A stretch of 64,000 nt of DNA from Hyphomicrobium_A sp963726795 (GCA_963726795.1 CAVSDD010000008.1:1-64000); one strand, 5' to 3'; positions 50,951 to 60,526 are shown, counted from the first letter of the stretch. Numbers and translations are program-made. Notes: generated by a model from the letters alone, not told the origin.

Positions 50951-52284
50951 TCTTGCCACGCGTCGTTCGTCCTAAACCTGTCGTGGTCTCGATCGCGCTC
51001 GCGCTGGCGGCGGCAACGTATCTGACGCCGGCCAATGCAGAGCCCGTGCGCGCCGCCAGTCCAATCGCGGTTCCCGTTCCCATCCCCGGCACCAATCCCG
51101 CGACCGCTCTGGCGTCCTTCCATCAGGCGTTGTCCGAGCTCGAGAACGGATTGCGCAAGCGCGTGACCGTGGTGCAGATCGGCGATAGCCACACCGAGGG
51201 CGATCGCTTCTCGGGCGCGCTGCGTATCCTGCTGCAGCACCGCTTCGGCAATGCGGGCCGCGGCATGCTACCGCCCGGAATGCCATTTTCAGATTGGCTC
51301 CCGCTCGGGCTCAAGGTCGAGCAGCATGGCGACTGGCGCGTCTCGTCCAGCAACAAGACGAAGTTCGACCCCATCCCCTATGGCATGTCGGGTTTCGCAA
51401 TTCATTCGACGAAGGACGGCAACAGCTTCTCGCTTACAGCGGAGGACGGCGGGGAGTTCGATTGGGTCGACATCGGATTTTATCGCCAGCCACCGGGCGG
51501 CCATCTCGAAGTGCGCGCCGACGGCGAGATGATCGGCGATATTGACACCAGCGGCCCCGGCTACGAGCTGACGCACCAGCGTCTCAATGCTCCCAAGCGC
51601 GCGCGCGCCTTGGAGGTGCGTGCCGCCGGCGATCAGCCCGTCGACGTCGCCAACTGGTCGATCTATCGAAACGAGCCGGGCGTCGTGCTGACGAGCCACG
51701 GCTTCTCCGGCGCGCAGATCTCCATCATGGAGCGCTGGGACTGGCAGACGGTGACCAAGGAGCTGCGCGCGCTCGATCCTTCGCTCGTACTCATCGCGTT
51801 CGGCACCAACGAAGGCTATGCCCCCATGGGCCGGCTCGAGAACTACGCTGAAATCTACGAGAATCGTCTGCGGGCCTTGCAGCGGGCGCTGCCGCGCGCG
51901 TCCGTCGTGGCAATCGGGGCGCCCGACGCAAATGAGCTGCCGAAATATTGCAAGGTTGATCGCTCGCACACGCCGTGCCGCGAGCTCGACGAGGATGAAT
52001 CGGCCCACTACGACGAGCTGATGCGCAAGGAAGATACGCGGCTGTGCCGTTGGCACACGCCGGCGCACATCGCTTATGTGCGCGATCTCCAGCGCCGGAT
52101 CACCTCGAAGCTCGGCATCCTGTTCTGGGACTGGGCGAGCGTGGAGGGCGGCAGGTGCGGTGCCTCGCGCTGGGCCGAGAAGGGCCTCGTGTATCCCGAC
52201 CGCGTGCACCTCAAGAAGGACGGCGCGGCCATGTCGGCGGACCAACTCTTTAGTGTGCTCATGCAGGGCTACGACGGCAGCTAA
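50947..52284 (+). CDS. Exported SGNH hydrolase of surface-glycan modification
   Basis: 445 residues with a TTG start at 50947 that overlaps the upstream TGA by three bases. Signal peptide (VVVSIALALAAATYLTPANA). Catalytic elements: VVQIGDSHTEGDRFSG (Ser), LIAFGTNEGYAP (Gly/Asn block III) and DRVHLKKDG (Asp/His). A beta domain of about 150 residues (GEFDWVDIGFYRQPPGGHLEVRADG and on) is inserted between blocks I and III, as in AlgX/AlgJ-like or peptidoglycan O-acetylation proteins. The order with an MBOAT gene directly downstream supports an O-acetyltransferase system. Confidence 0.85.
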   Translation: MILPRVVRPKPVVVSIALALAAATYLTPANAEPVRAASPIAVPVPIPGTNPATALASFHQALSELENGLRKRVTVVQIGDSHTEGDRFSGALRILLQHRFGNAGRGMLPPGMPFSDWLPLGLKVEQHGDWRVSSSNKTKFDPIPYGMSGFAIHSTKDGNSFSLTAEDGGEFDWVDIGFYRQPPGGHLEVRADGEMIGDIDTSGPGYELTHQRLNAPKRARALEVRAAGDQPVDVANWSIYRNEPGVVLTSHGFSGAQISIMERWDWQTVTKELRALDPSLVLIAFGTNEGYAPMGRLENYAEIYENRLRALQRALPRASVVAIGAPDANELPKYCKVDRSHTPCRELDEDESAHYDELMRKEDTRLCRWHTPAHIAYVRDLQRRITSKLGILFWDWASVEGGRCGASRWAEKGLVYPDRVHLKKDGAAMSADQLFSVLMQGYDGS

Positions 52285-52296
52285 GGCACGTGGCCC

Positions 52297-53733
52297 ATGA
52301 TCTTCCCGACCCTCGACTTCCTGCTGTTCTTTCTCGTCGTCTGGGTCGTCTCCTGGGGGCTTCTCGCCGCCGGTCGCCACCAGCTGCACAAGATAGCCAT
52401 CGTCGCCGCCAGCTATTTCTTCTACGCGTGCTGGAGCTGGCGGTTGACGTTCCTTTTGGCGTTCAACGTGCTGCTGAACTGGAGCGTCGGGCGCTTCATC
52501 GGATCGACCGACAATGCGCGCTGGCGCAAGCTCGCCGTCACGATCGGCGTCGGCGCCAATCTCGCGGTGCTCGGCTTCTTCAAGTACTACGGCTGGTTTG
52601 CCGGTGAGCTCGGCGAGCTGCTGACGACGATGCACGTCGAGCGCGAGCTGCCGCTGCTCGAGATCATCCTGCCGGTCGGCATCTCGTTCTTCACCTTCCA
52701 GGGCATTTCCTACGTCGTCGACGTGTACCGGGGCGACCTCGATCGTCCACGCGGGTTGCTCGATGTCGGATTCTTCCTTTCCTTCTTCCCGCATCTGGTG
52801 GCCGGGCCGATCGTGCGCGCCTCAGCGTTCCTGCCGCAGCTCGAGCGGCCGCCCAACCCCAACCGCGTCTTCGTTTCCCTGGGCGTGATGCTGATCGTGT
52901 GGGGCGTGTTCAAGAAGGCCGTGATCGCCAACTGGCTCGCGGTCGGCCTCGTCGATCCGGCGTTCCGCGACCCGAGCGGATACGGTGCTCTCGATCTTGG
53001 CGCCGCGATCTATGGATACGCGGTGCAGATCTATTGCGACTTTAGCGCCTACAGCGACATTGCCATCGGTGCCGCAGCGCTGCTCGGCTATCGCTTTCAG
53101 CGCAACTTCAATCAGCCCTATCGCGCAGCGAGCATCGCCGATTTCTGGCGCCGCTGGCACATCTCGCTGTCGACGTGGCTGCGCGACTATCTCTTCATCC
53201 CGCTCGGCGGCAGCCGGGGCGGTAAATGGAAGACCTACCGCAACCTGCTGCTCACCATGCTGCTCGGCGGCATCTGGCACGGCGCCGCCTGGAGCTTTGC
53301 GCTTTGGGGAACGCTGCATGGCGCCATGCTGAGCATCGAGCGCTTCTTCCTTGGGCTGTTCGGGTTGAGCCCGGTCGAAGGTGTGCGCGATTGGCATCCT
53401 GTGATGCGCCTCCTGGGCATCCTCCTTACGTTCCACCTCGTCTGTTTGTGCTGGGTCTTGTTCCGCGCCGCCGACCTCGAGCGCGCGGGGCAGATGATCA
53501 TGGGACTGGCGCAATGGCAGCAGCCCGTGCAGCTGCTGACGCCGTTCCTGTTTGCGATGATCGCGATCGGCATGGGCGTGCAGTTCACGCCGCCCGACAT
53601 GATCGAGCGTCTCGATCGCCTCTACCATCGCACGCCCGTTGCCGTCGTCGGCGTGCTGGCGGGGCTGTCGCTGTTGCTGATCGACGCGGTCGGAGGCGAT
53701 GCCTCCGCGCCATTCATCTATTTCCAGTTCTAG
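52297..53733 (+). CDS. MBOAT-family O-acyltransferase (AlgI-like)
   Basis: 478 residues, about eleven membrane helices. MBOAT signatures include LPVGISFFTFQGISYVVDVYRGDL, FFPHLVAGPIVRASAFLPQL, RNFNQPYRAASIADFWRRWHISLSTWLRDYLFIPLGG and the catalytic His in LLGGIWHGAAWSFALWGTLHG. It transfers acetyl groups across the membrane, the substrate probably being a surface polysaccharide or peptidoglycan. It lies 12 bases after the SGNH gene and is followed by a small one-helix membrane protein. Confidence 0.95.
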   Translation: MIFPTLDFLLFFLVVWVVSWGLLAAGRHQLHKIAIVAASYFFYACWSWRLTFLLAFNVLLNWSVGRFIGSTDNARWRKLAVTIGVGANLAVLGFFKYYGWFAGELGELLTTMHVERELPLLEIILPVGISFFTFQGISYVVDVYRGDLDRPRGLLDVGFFLSFFPHLVAGPIVRASAFLPQLERPPNPNRVFVSLGVMLIVWGVFKKAVIANWLAVGLVDPAFRDPSGYGALDLGAAIYGYAVQIYCDFSAYSDIAIGAAALLGYRFQRNFNQPYRAASIADFWRRWHISLSTWLRDYLFIPLGGSRGGKWKTYRNLLLTMLLGGIWHGAAWSFALWGTLHGAMLSIERFFLGLFGLSPVEGVRDWHPVMRLLGILLTFHLVCLCWVLFRAADLERAGQMIMGLAQWQQPVQLLTPFLFAMIAIGMGVQFTPPDMIERLDRLYHRTPVAVVGVLAGLSLLLIDAVGGDASAPFIYFQF

Positions 53734-53741
53734 GGGGCATT

Positions 53742-54032
53742 GTGCAAAAGCAAAAGGAAGTCCAGCCGCTTGGCACCGAGGATCTCGAGGCCGGTTTGCG
53801 GCCGTCGCACGCGCGCGAGTTCGCGGTGATCGCCGCGATCGCGGTCAGCATCATGCTGGTGTTCAACTCGGGCGGTCTCGTGCGCTGGACACAGCGCCTG
53901 CCCTCCTCGGAGACGAGCCTGTGGATTGCCACCCGCGCTTTCGAGTGGAACGAGCTGATGGAGCGGGCCGGGACAGCGCAGCTCATGGAAGGCTTGCGCG
54001 CGTTCTGCCGCCGCTACACGCCTGAGCCTTAA
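53742..54032 (+). CDS. Small membrane protein of the O-acetylation set
   Basis: 96 residues from GTG 53742 (AGGGGG five bases upstream), eight bases after the MBOAT stop. One transmembrane helix (AVIAAIAVSIMLVFNSGGLV) is flanked by a cytoplasmic acidic N-terminus and a predicted periplasmic C-terminus (ELMERAGTAQLMEGLRAF). It is the last gene of the operon. A weak hairpin (CCGAAG/CTTCGG at 54036-54050) follows the stop. It was not recognised as a known family; by position it could anchor the SGNH proteins to the MBOAT enzyme. Confidence 0.7.
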   Translation: MQKQKEVQPLGTEDLEAGLRPSHAREFAVIAAIAVSIMLVFNSGGLVRWTQRLPSSETSLWIATRAFEWNELMERAGTAQLMEGLRAFCRRYTPEP

Positions 54033-54130
54033 AACCCGAAGGAGCTTCGGCCTTCCGTGTGTGGTTGCAACTTGACCGCAAGCCTGAAGCGCCACGATCA
54101 TCCTCGCGGCAAGGACAGAAGGACTTCGCA

Positions 54131-54586
54131 ATGCAGATGTCGAGGAGACGCTTCCCGCCGTTGCGCGTGACATGCGCGTCGCTTCTTTGGCTCGCCGCCG
54201 CCGGTGCTGCCACGGCAGAATCTCTGGGAGATCTGCGCGGGGTCTGGGCGCGCTCGGCTGCCGATTGCCGCGTGCTCTTGACCGGGCAGCTGAGCAACAT
54301 GAGCCATGCCGAGGCCGGCAAATACGAAATGGTCGGGATCTGCCGCAAGGGTTTTGGCCTCATCGCCGAAGCCGTTGCTTGTGAGGTGTCCGACATCGAC
54401 GAGAAAGACGGCCGCTACACATTTGACGCCGAGTGCGGCGTAAAAGGTCAGCCGGTCAAATTCCGCAGCGGGCTCTGGCGCAAGGGGGAGGTCATCTCCT
54501 TCGACCCCAGGGATTTCAATCAAGGCTTCTTCTTTATCAGCGGCGACTACATCCGCTGCACGCGTGAGTACGAGTGCGAGCGATAG
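54131..54586 (+). CDS. Small exported hypothetical protein, Cys-rich
   Basis: About 151 residues from ATG 54131 (AAGGAC upstream). Signal peptide (RVTCASLLWLAAAGAATA). The mature part, about 120 residues, has seven cysteines (SAADCRV, VGICRKG, VACEVSD, DAECGVK, IRCTREYECER) and a beta-rich pattern. A single-domain secreted protein probably stabilised by disulfides. No family was assigned. Stand-alone. Confidence 0.7.
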   Translation: MQMSRRRFPPLRVTCASLLWLAAAGAATAESLGDLRGVWARSAADCRVLLTGQLSNMSHAEAGKYEMVGICRKGFGLIAEAVACEVSDIDEKDGRYTFDAECGVKGQPVKFRSGLWRKGEVISFDPRDFNQGFFFISGDYIRCTREYECER

Positions 54587-54593
54587 GCAGCGA

Positions 54594-54710
54594 TCAATCG
54601 CCGCTGCTCAGGACGTTGGTGAGTTCGTCCACGCGGGCGCGATAGACGGATGGGGCGGTCAAGGAGCCCACTTGCTTCGGCTGCTGAACTGACGCCCAAC
54701 CTGGACGGCT
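54594..54710 (-). pseudogene. Possible remnant of a larger gene (C-terminal fragment)
   Basis: Minus-strand segment reading SLTAPSVYRARVDELTNVL then SSGD and a stop, with an upstream TAG in frame 38 codons away. The pattern VYRARVDELT resembles the helical tail of resolvase/recombinase proteins, but the match is short and the call is weak. Confidence 0.25.
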
Positions 54711-54855
54711 CTAGTCGTCACGTCGCCATGACCTTGCAAGGCCCGCGCGTTTGTGGTCTCAGGTCGGCGTGCCAAGGGCGGGGGCATTGCGTGAGGCGCC
54801 ACCTGCCGCTCGTTTGGGGCCAACACTCATTCGCTGAGAAGTCAGGATCTATCCC

Positions 54856-55704
54856 ATGAAGCTTGTGCGGTTTGGTTTTCCCGGCAGCGAGAAGCCGGGC
54901 CTCGTCGATGCTACTGGTAAGATCCGCGATCTCTCCGGCCACGTTGCGGATTTTGCCGGACCGGCACTGGCGCCCGCGTCCCTCGCCAAGCTGCGCGCCC
55001 TCGATCCCACGTCGCTGCCGCTGGCCCCGGATGGCGTTCGCTTGGGTGCGCCCGTCGCCGGCACGCGCAATTTCATCGCGGTCGGCCTCAACTTCGCCGA
55101 TCACGCCAAGGAGACGAAGCAGGAGATCCCCGCCGAGCCGATCCTGTTCAGCAAGGCGCCGAACTGCATCGTCGGCGCATATGACGACGTGATGTACCCC
55201 AAGAACGCCTCCAATATGGATTGGGAGGTCGAGATCGCCTTCGTCGTCGGTACGCGCGCGCGCTACGTCGAGGAGAAGGACGCAATGGCGCACATCGCCG
55301 GCTTCTGCATCTCCAACGATCTTTCCGAGCGCCGCTTCCAGGTAAAGCGCGCCGGCCAGTGGCTCAAGGGCAAGTCGGCGGAGACGTTCGGGCCTTTGGG
55401 CCCGTGGCTCGTCACGCCTGACGAGATACCCGACGTGCAGAACCTCGCCATGACGCTCGACGTTAACGGGGAGCGCAAGCAGACCGGCACGACCAAGACC
55501 ATGATCTTCTCGATTCCGTTCCTGCTCGCTTACATCACCGAGTTCATGGTGCTCGATCCCGGCGATGTAGTGACGACGGGCACCCCGCCCGGTGTCGGCT
55601 CCGCGCGCGATCCGCGCGAGTACTTGAAGGCCGGGGACGTCATGACGCTGCGCATCGACCGCCTCGGCGAGCAGCGCCAGACGGTCGTGCCGTTCAAGCT
55701 CTAG
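54856..55704 (+). CDS. Fumarylacetoacetate hydrolase family protein
   Basis: 282 residues. The FAH core is complete: FIAVGLNFADHAKE, FSKAPNCIVG, NMDWEVEIAFVVG (metal Glu residues), SNDLSERRFQ (Asp), KSAETFGPLGPWLV and VTTGTPPGVG. Family members hydrolyse or decarboxylate oxaloacetate-, homogentisate- or ureidoglycolate-type substrates; the specific reaction cannot be told. Stand-alone, preceded by a gap of 269 bases, convergent with the VWA gene (four bases apart). Confidence 0.92.
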   Translation: MKLVRFGFPGSEKPGLVDATGKIRDLSGHVADFAGPALAPASLAKLRALDPTSLPLAPDGVRLGAPVAGTRNFIAVGLNFADHAKETKQEIPAEPILFSKAPNCIVGAYDDVMYPKNASNMDWEVEIAFVVGTRARYVEEKDAMAHIAGFCISNDLSERRFQVKRAGQWLKGKSAETFGPLGPWLVTPDEIPDVQNLAMTLDVNGERKQTGTTKTMIFSIPFLLAYITEFMVLDPGDVVTTGTPPGVGSARDPREYLKAGDVMTLRIDRLGEQRQTVVPFKL

Positions 55705-55707
55705 GCA

Positions 55708-57067
55708 TCAGTATGCCTGCTGCGATTTCGACTTGTGCTGGTCGTAGCGCATGGTCTTGCGCGTGCGGTTCCAGTCGTCGCCATCGAGATTGTTCGCCGC
55801 CTCGCGGCTCTGCTTCTCGAGCGCATTGAGCGCGCCGATCGAGGGCGCCGGAGCCGCAGCGACGCCGGCGCTGTATTCCTCGGCCGAGCGCTTGATGTAG
55901 GTGGCGTTGTCCTCGAGCACCTTGCGCGCGCCGGCGATGTCGCCCTTGTCGCGCAGCTCGACCGCCTTCTCGCTCGAACTCGGTTGCGATCTGCGCGGCG
56001 ACCTGGCTCATGACCGACTTGTTGACGCCGTCCTCTACGTCCTTGGCCGATTTGGAAAAGCGCACGTTTGACTGGGCGGCCGCGTGCGCCGGCGCGCCCT
56101 CGTTGTCGAGGTCGGTATAGTCGACGCGGACATCGGCGATGTCGGCGCCGCCTTCGTCATGCGCGGACGGCGCTTGCAACTCGACCACGACGTAGCGCTC
56201 GTTGTCGGCCTGCAGCTGGTTGAGCTTCAGGGTTATCCGGTCTCCGTTGATTTCGCCGTCGCGTCCGAGGATGCGCGTCGGCTTGAACCCGAGCTTGCAT
56301 TCGATCGTGATCGTAATGTCGCGTGCCGACACCGACAGCGCGTCACCGAATTCGCGGTCGAAGATCTCCTTCAAATCGCTGGGGCGCTCGACGAACACGT
56401 GATTGCCGTCGCTCGCCGCAGCAAGGCGCTGCATCAGGTCTTCGTTGTAATCGAGGCCGAGCCCGATGGTTGAAACCGAGATGCCGTGTGAGGCGAGCTT
56501 GCGGCCGAGCTCGGCCAAGTCTGACGGTGACGATGGCCCAACATTGGCGAGTCCGTCCGAGAGCAGCACGACGCGGTTGACCTTCCTGTCGGACAGGAAC
56601 TCCTCGACCTGGCGGCCGCCCTCGTTGACGCCGTCGTAAAGTGCGGTGGTCCCGTCCGCCGTGAGGCGGTCGATGGCGCGCTTCAATGTGTCCTGCGCAC
56701 TGCGCAGCGGAGCTGCGGGGCTCAGCACGTCGACGTTGTGGTTGAAGGCGACGATGGAGATGGTGTCGTCGGAGGAGAGGCGCTCGATCGCGACGCGCGC
56801 GCCTTCCTTTGCGGCAACGATGCGGTCGCCCTGCATGGAGCCGGAGCGGTCGATGACGATGGCGGCATTGATGGGCGTGCGATGCTCGCGCTTTGAACTT
56901 GCAAGCGTCTTCAGGCTGAGGCGCAGATACACTTTGCCGGGATTGGTGGTTGGCAGCACGGAGCCGCCAAGCTCGGCATCGACCTTAACTTCGGCCGCTG
57001 CCAGCGGCCCGGTGAGTAAAATCGCAAAAATGAAACTGAGAACCGCACATCGGCTGTTCGTCGGCAT
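55708..57067 (-). pseudogene. Exported VWA-domain protein, frameshifted near its C-terminus
   Basis: About 450 residues reconstructed, from ATG 57067 (AGGAGC upstream). Signal peptide (AVLSFIFAILLTGPLAAA) and a von Willebrand A domain with an intact MIDAS DRSGSMQG, DGTTALYDG and LSDGLANVG. The frame from 57067 reads ATEFERE and then becomes scrambled; a second frame reads EKAVELRDKGDIAGARKVLEDNATYIKRSAEEY to the stop at 55708. The join lies at about 55966-55980 and needs a one-base removal or two-base addition (a CG repeat lies there). Long conserved sequence on both sides argues for a sequencing indel. It is separated from the 1086-residue protein by a terminator. Confidence 0.8.
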
Positions 57068-57170
57068 GGAAATGCTCCTGATGAAAAAATAGCGCCGCGG
57101 GAAAACTAGCGCGAGAGCGCGGCGGAAGCGGGCTCCCGCGATGGCAAAACGAGGTTGCGACGATGTCGGA

Positions 57171-57208
57171 AAAGAGAAAGCCCCGCGCGGCATCTGCCGT
57201 GCGGGGCT
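57171..57208 (-). terminator. Rho-independent terminator after the 1086-residue protein gene
   Basis: On the minus strand a 14-base stem (AGCCCCGCACGGCA/TGCCGCGCGGGGCT, one G-T wobble) with a two-base loop is followed by TTCTCTTTT-type sequence. It lies downstream of the large-protein stop. Confidence 0.75.
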
Positions 57209-57265
57209 CTCCTCACTGCGTGCGGATCAGTGCGTGCGGCCAGTCAGTGCGTGCGTCGTGCCAGG

Positions 57266-60200
57266 TTAGTGTCGAACGGTGGTGTCGAAACCGATTTTTT
57301 CGTCGCCGCCGCGCGGCGCTTGATTGAAGTTCGCTGCGAGCCGCTTCCAGGATAGCTCGCCGCCGCGTCCGTTGCCCTTGAAGGCGTCGGCCAGTGCGCG
57401 CGCCACTTCGTAAAGGGCCTGCTGCTCGGTCGACAGCGTGCCTTCGCCGGCATCCTGCGCCATCTGCTCGGCGGTCTCGTTGGCGACGAACTCGTAAGGT
57501 CCATTCGGCAGCAGCAACAGGATCGCCCACTTGCCTTCGATGTCATCGACGGTGTCGGTAAGGACTTGATGCTCCCAAGCCTGGCTCGCCTTCAGGCGCG
57601 AAAGCATAAGGGCGTGAGCGTTGGCAAAGGATTCGCGCGCTTCGTCCTCGCGCGCCGAGAGAAGACGGTCGAGCGCCTGGTTGCTGCGGCGAACGCGCGA
57701 GAAAGCTTCGTTGGCTGCGACGGCGGCGCTGAGTGCGGGCCCGGAAACCAGCTCGAACGCGCCGGGATCGAGCCGCACCGCCTCCAGAAGATCGACGGTG
57801 TACTGCCACTTCAGGTCGTCGGCGCTCAGGTCGTGCGCGCCGTCCTCGTTGGCGGCAGCGAGCGGCAACTGACTTGGCGAGTTGGGCTTGTGCTCGATCG
57901 CCTTCGACGGGGCGGTGATCGAGCCGCCGAAACGGCCCGGCTGTTGGCCGGCCGCAAGACGCGGCTGCGAGTAATCCGCCGAGAGCGTGCGCGCCCGGAT
58001 GATCGCCAGGACCCGGTAGAGCTCGCGGTGGATGAGATAGTTGCTTGCGTCCGTGCCCGTCCGCTGCACGCGATCGAGCGTCGCGCCCGCATTGAGAAGG
58101 TTGCGCACCGTGCGCACATGATCGGGGCCGACCTCGCCGAGCCTGATCTCGGCGGTGTAGCCGGTTTTCTCGGTATCGCTGAGCGGATGCATGTAGTGGA
58201 GCACCATCTCGGCGTTGCCGCTGAGATCGGGCAACAGCGCGACGCTCACGATCTTCTCGAGCTCGGCCTGATTGAGGTGCTTGTCGCTCGCCTCGAACGC
58301 GCGTTTGGCGACGATCGACAGGAACTCGAACAATTCGGCGCGCACGAGATAGCGATTGGCGCGCTCGTCATACGCGACCGCGTTTATCGTCGCGCCGGCG
58401 TTGAGCACACCGAGTACGCGGCTTGCTGCATGCGGGTCGAGCTGCTCCGGGCGCACCTCGGACATGAATCCCAATTCATTAGTGATAGGTCGCAGCGACT
58501 GCAGCGTGAGGCGTGCGGTCTCGAAGGTGTCGGGCAGCAGCGCATTCTCGATGATCGCCTCCAGCTGCTGCGAGTTGCGGCCCTTGAAGCTCGGGACATC
58601 GGCGAGCGGCGAGCGCACCGCATTGGCGCCGAACAAGCCCGTCATGAAGATGAGAGAATCGATGCCGATCGCGATCGCTAGCGCGAGGTAAGCGAGCCGG
58701 TTGCCGTCCTGGAATGCGTTCAACGACACGACGAAGCGGTGAGCCTTGTCGTCGCGGTTCATCTCCGCGTAGCTGATCTTGGTGCGCAGCTCGTCGGTCT
58801 GCTTGCTCGGCAGGCCACTGTCGGAGAGGCACTTCACGGCGAAGGCAAACAGCGAATCCGTCGACTTGTTCTGCGCGAGCTTGTCGCCGCCGGCGCAGTT
58901 TGCTGCGAAAGTCTGCGTGCCTGCGTGCAGTGCAAACACCGCGGCGGCGGCCTCGCTTGCCTGCTTGGGATCGCAGTCGATGCCCGCAACCTTGGGCTTG
59001 GTAACGTCATTGGCGAACATGGCGCCGTAGAGCTGCGAGCAGCGCTGCTGCACGCCGGCCAGATGCGCTGGCGTCGGCTCGCGGCGGAACTCGGTGCGCG
59101 CGGCCTCGAAGGCTGGAAGCACACGGCCCGGATCAACCCGGCCGCCCTCCTCGCCCGCCAGATTGTCTTGCGCCATCTTGATGCGATCCTGTGCGGTCTC
59201 CTGCTCGCCTTTGTATTTGGCAAGCTCGCCGTCGATCGACGCCAGCTCATGCTTGATCTGCGAGATGCGCGTGTCGGCCGCGTCCAAACGCTTCTTGGCG
59301 TCCTTCACACGATCGTCCTGGATCTTGTAAGCCGCCTGCATCTTGGAGAGCTCCTCCATGTGCTGGCGGTACACGGGTCCGCGGCCTTCTTTGAGCGTGC
59401 CTTCGACGCCCTGGCCTTCGGCCATCGCCTCGACGCGCTTGGCGTCGATGGCCTTGGCGCGGGTATCGAGCTCGGACTTCGTCTGCGCATAGTCGGAAGC
59501 GAGCGTGGTGCGATCCTGTTCGAGCCGGCCAACCTCGTCGGTCAGCGCGGTCTTCTTGCCGGAGATCCCGGCGAGACCGGTCTGCGCGGTGGTGATGCGC
59601 TCCTGCTGCTCTTTGATGCCGCGATTGCGCGTCTCGATCTGATCGTTGAAGTAGGTTTCGATCTCGCCGGTCAACTCTTGCGCCGCGGCCGCGAGCTTAT
59701 CGAGATTGGTGTCATAGGTATGCCAGCCGGCGCTATCGAAGAGGGTGCGGGCCTCCTCGGTCTGCTGACTCGTCATGGTGTTGTCGATATCGGCGACGAT
59801 GCCCGAGACTTGATTCTGCGCGCGCAGCTGCGACACGCGTTCCCGCTGGTCCTTGGGGAAGACGACGTTGAAGCGGCTGTCGAAGGAGAAGAAGACAGAC
59901 GTTGCCATGCAGGCGAGGAACATCACCCAGAGCATGGAATTCTTGGCGATGATGCGCAGAGCCTGCGCATACGGCGCGACGACGTCGCTGTTCGAGAATA
60001 TTGCGAGCAGTCCAAGCGCACCGGTAACGAGCCCCGCCGCGGTCAGCATCTGGATCCAGCGGTCGGTCGCGACACCGTAATGCAGCTGGTAGATCGTGCC
60101 GGCAACGCCGAGCAGCACCGCGCCTAACCCGATGACGACTATGAGGGGCGCCGTTACGCGGCTCATTCCGCTGCGTGATACCGTGCTCATGCCGGTGGCG

Positions 60201-60526
60201 AAGCTTTCGCCGATCAGCCAGGCGACCATCAGCATGACGCCGTGGATGCCGAACGTGAACATGAGCGACAGCACCGGCTCACCGGTGAAGTTCGTCATGC
60301 CGTCCCACGTCGTCCAGCCGCCCGCGAGCGACAGCACGATGGCAGCGGTGCCGAGCAGCGCCAGCTGCCAGTTCGTGAAGAAGATGTCCTCCACGACGCG
60401 CCAAAGGCGCGGGCCGACGCGGTACAACACGGCGAGCGCCGCGATCACCACGAGTGCCAACACTAGGGGGCGAGCCGCTGCGGCCGGATTTGCCACCACC
60501 GCATCAGCGACCTGATTTACATCCAT
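57266..60526 (-). CDS. Unrecognised 1086-residue membrane and coiled-coil protein
   Basis: ATG 60526. Predicted helices at about residues 20-36, 54-72, 85-105, 126-146, 157-176 and 198-214, a coiled coil at about 270-455 (repeated Glu/Lys/Ala heptads), then a segment with four cysteines (about 496, 518, 544 and 566), a seventh helix (611-634) and a 450-residue soluble C-terminus of alternating alpha/beta repeats (ISYAEMN, LLPDTFETARLTLQSL, RVLGVLNAGATINAVAYDERANRYLV and similar, twice). Internal similarity between about 655-770 and 770-880 suggests duplicated domains (LLPDTFETA and LLPDLSGNAEM; VLNAGATIN and LLNAGATLD). No family was recognised and no enzyme motif was seen. It is followed by a terminator and the VWA gene. 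Confidence 0.8.
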   Translation of the reverse strand: MDVNQVADAVVANPAAAARPLVLALVVIAALAVLYRVGPRLWRVVEDIFFTNWQLALLGTAAIVLSLAGGWTTWDGMTNFTGEPVLSLMFTFGIHGVMLMVAWLIGESFATGMSTVSRSGMSRVTAPLIVVIGLGAVLLGVAGTIYQLHYGVATDRWIQMLTAAGLVTGALGLLAIFSNSDVVAPYAQALRIIAKNSMLWVMFLACMATSVFFSFDSRFNVVFPKDQRERVSQLRAQNQVSGIVADIDNTMTSQQTEEARTLFDSAGWHTYDTNLDKLAAAAQELTGEIETYFNDQIETRNRGIKEQQERITTAQTGLAGISGKKTALTDEVGRLEQDRTTLASDYAQTKSELDTRAKAIDAKRVEAMAEGQGVEGTLKEGRGPVYRQHMEELSKMQAAYKIQDDRVKDAKKRLDAADTRISQIKHELASIDGELAKYKGEQETAQDRIKMAQDNLAGEEGGRVDPGRVLPAFEAARTEFRREPTPAHLAGVQQRCSQLYGAMFANDVTKPKVAGIDCDPKQASEAAAAVFALHAGTQTFAANCAGGDKLAQNKSTDSLFAFAVKCLSDSGLPSKQTDELRTKISYAEMNRDDKAHRFVVSLNAFQDGNRLAYLALAIAIGIDSLIFMTGLFGANAVRSPLADVPSFKGRNSQQLEAIIENALLPDTFETARLTLQSLRPITNELGFMSEVRPEQLDPHAASRVLGVLNAGATINAVAYDERANRYLVRAELFEFLSIVAKRAFEASDKHLNQAELEKIVSVALLPDLSGNAEMVLHYMHPLSDTEKTGYTAEIRLGEVGPDHVRTVRNLLNAGATLDRVQRTGTDASNYLIHRELYRVLAIIRARTLSADYSQPRLAAGQQPGRFGGSITAPSKAIEHKPNSPSQLPLAAANEDGAHDLSADDLKWQYTVDLLEAVRLDPGAFELVSGPALSAAVAANEAFSRVRRSNQALDRLLSAREDEARESFANAHALMLSRLKASQAWEHQVLTDTVDDIEGKWAILLLLPNGPYEFVANETAEQMAQDAGEGTLSTEQQALYEVARALADAFKGNGRGGELSWKRLAANFNQAPRGGDEKIGFDTTVRH

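Noticed and set aside
51289..52794. 501-codon antisense open frame over the SGNH and MBOAT genes
   Set aside because: It crosses two intact sense genes and shows no signal peptide, domain or start signal.
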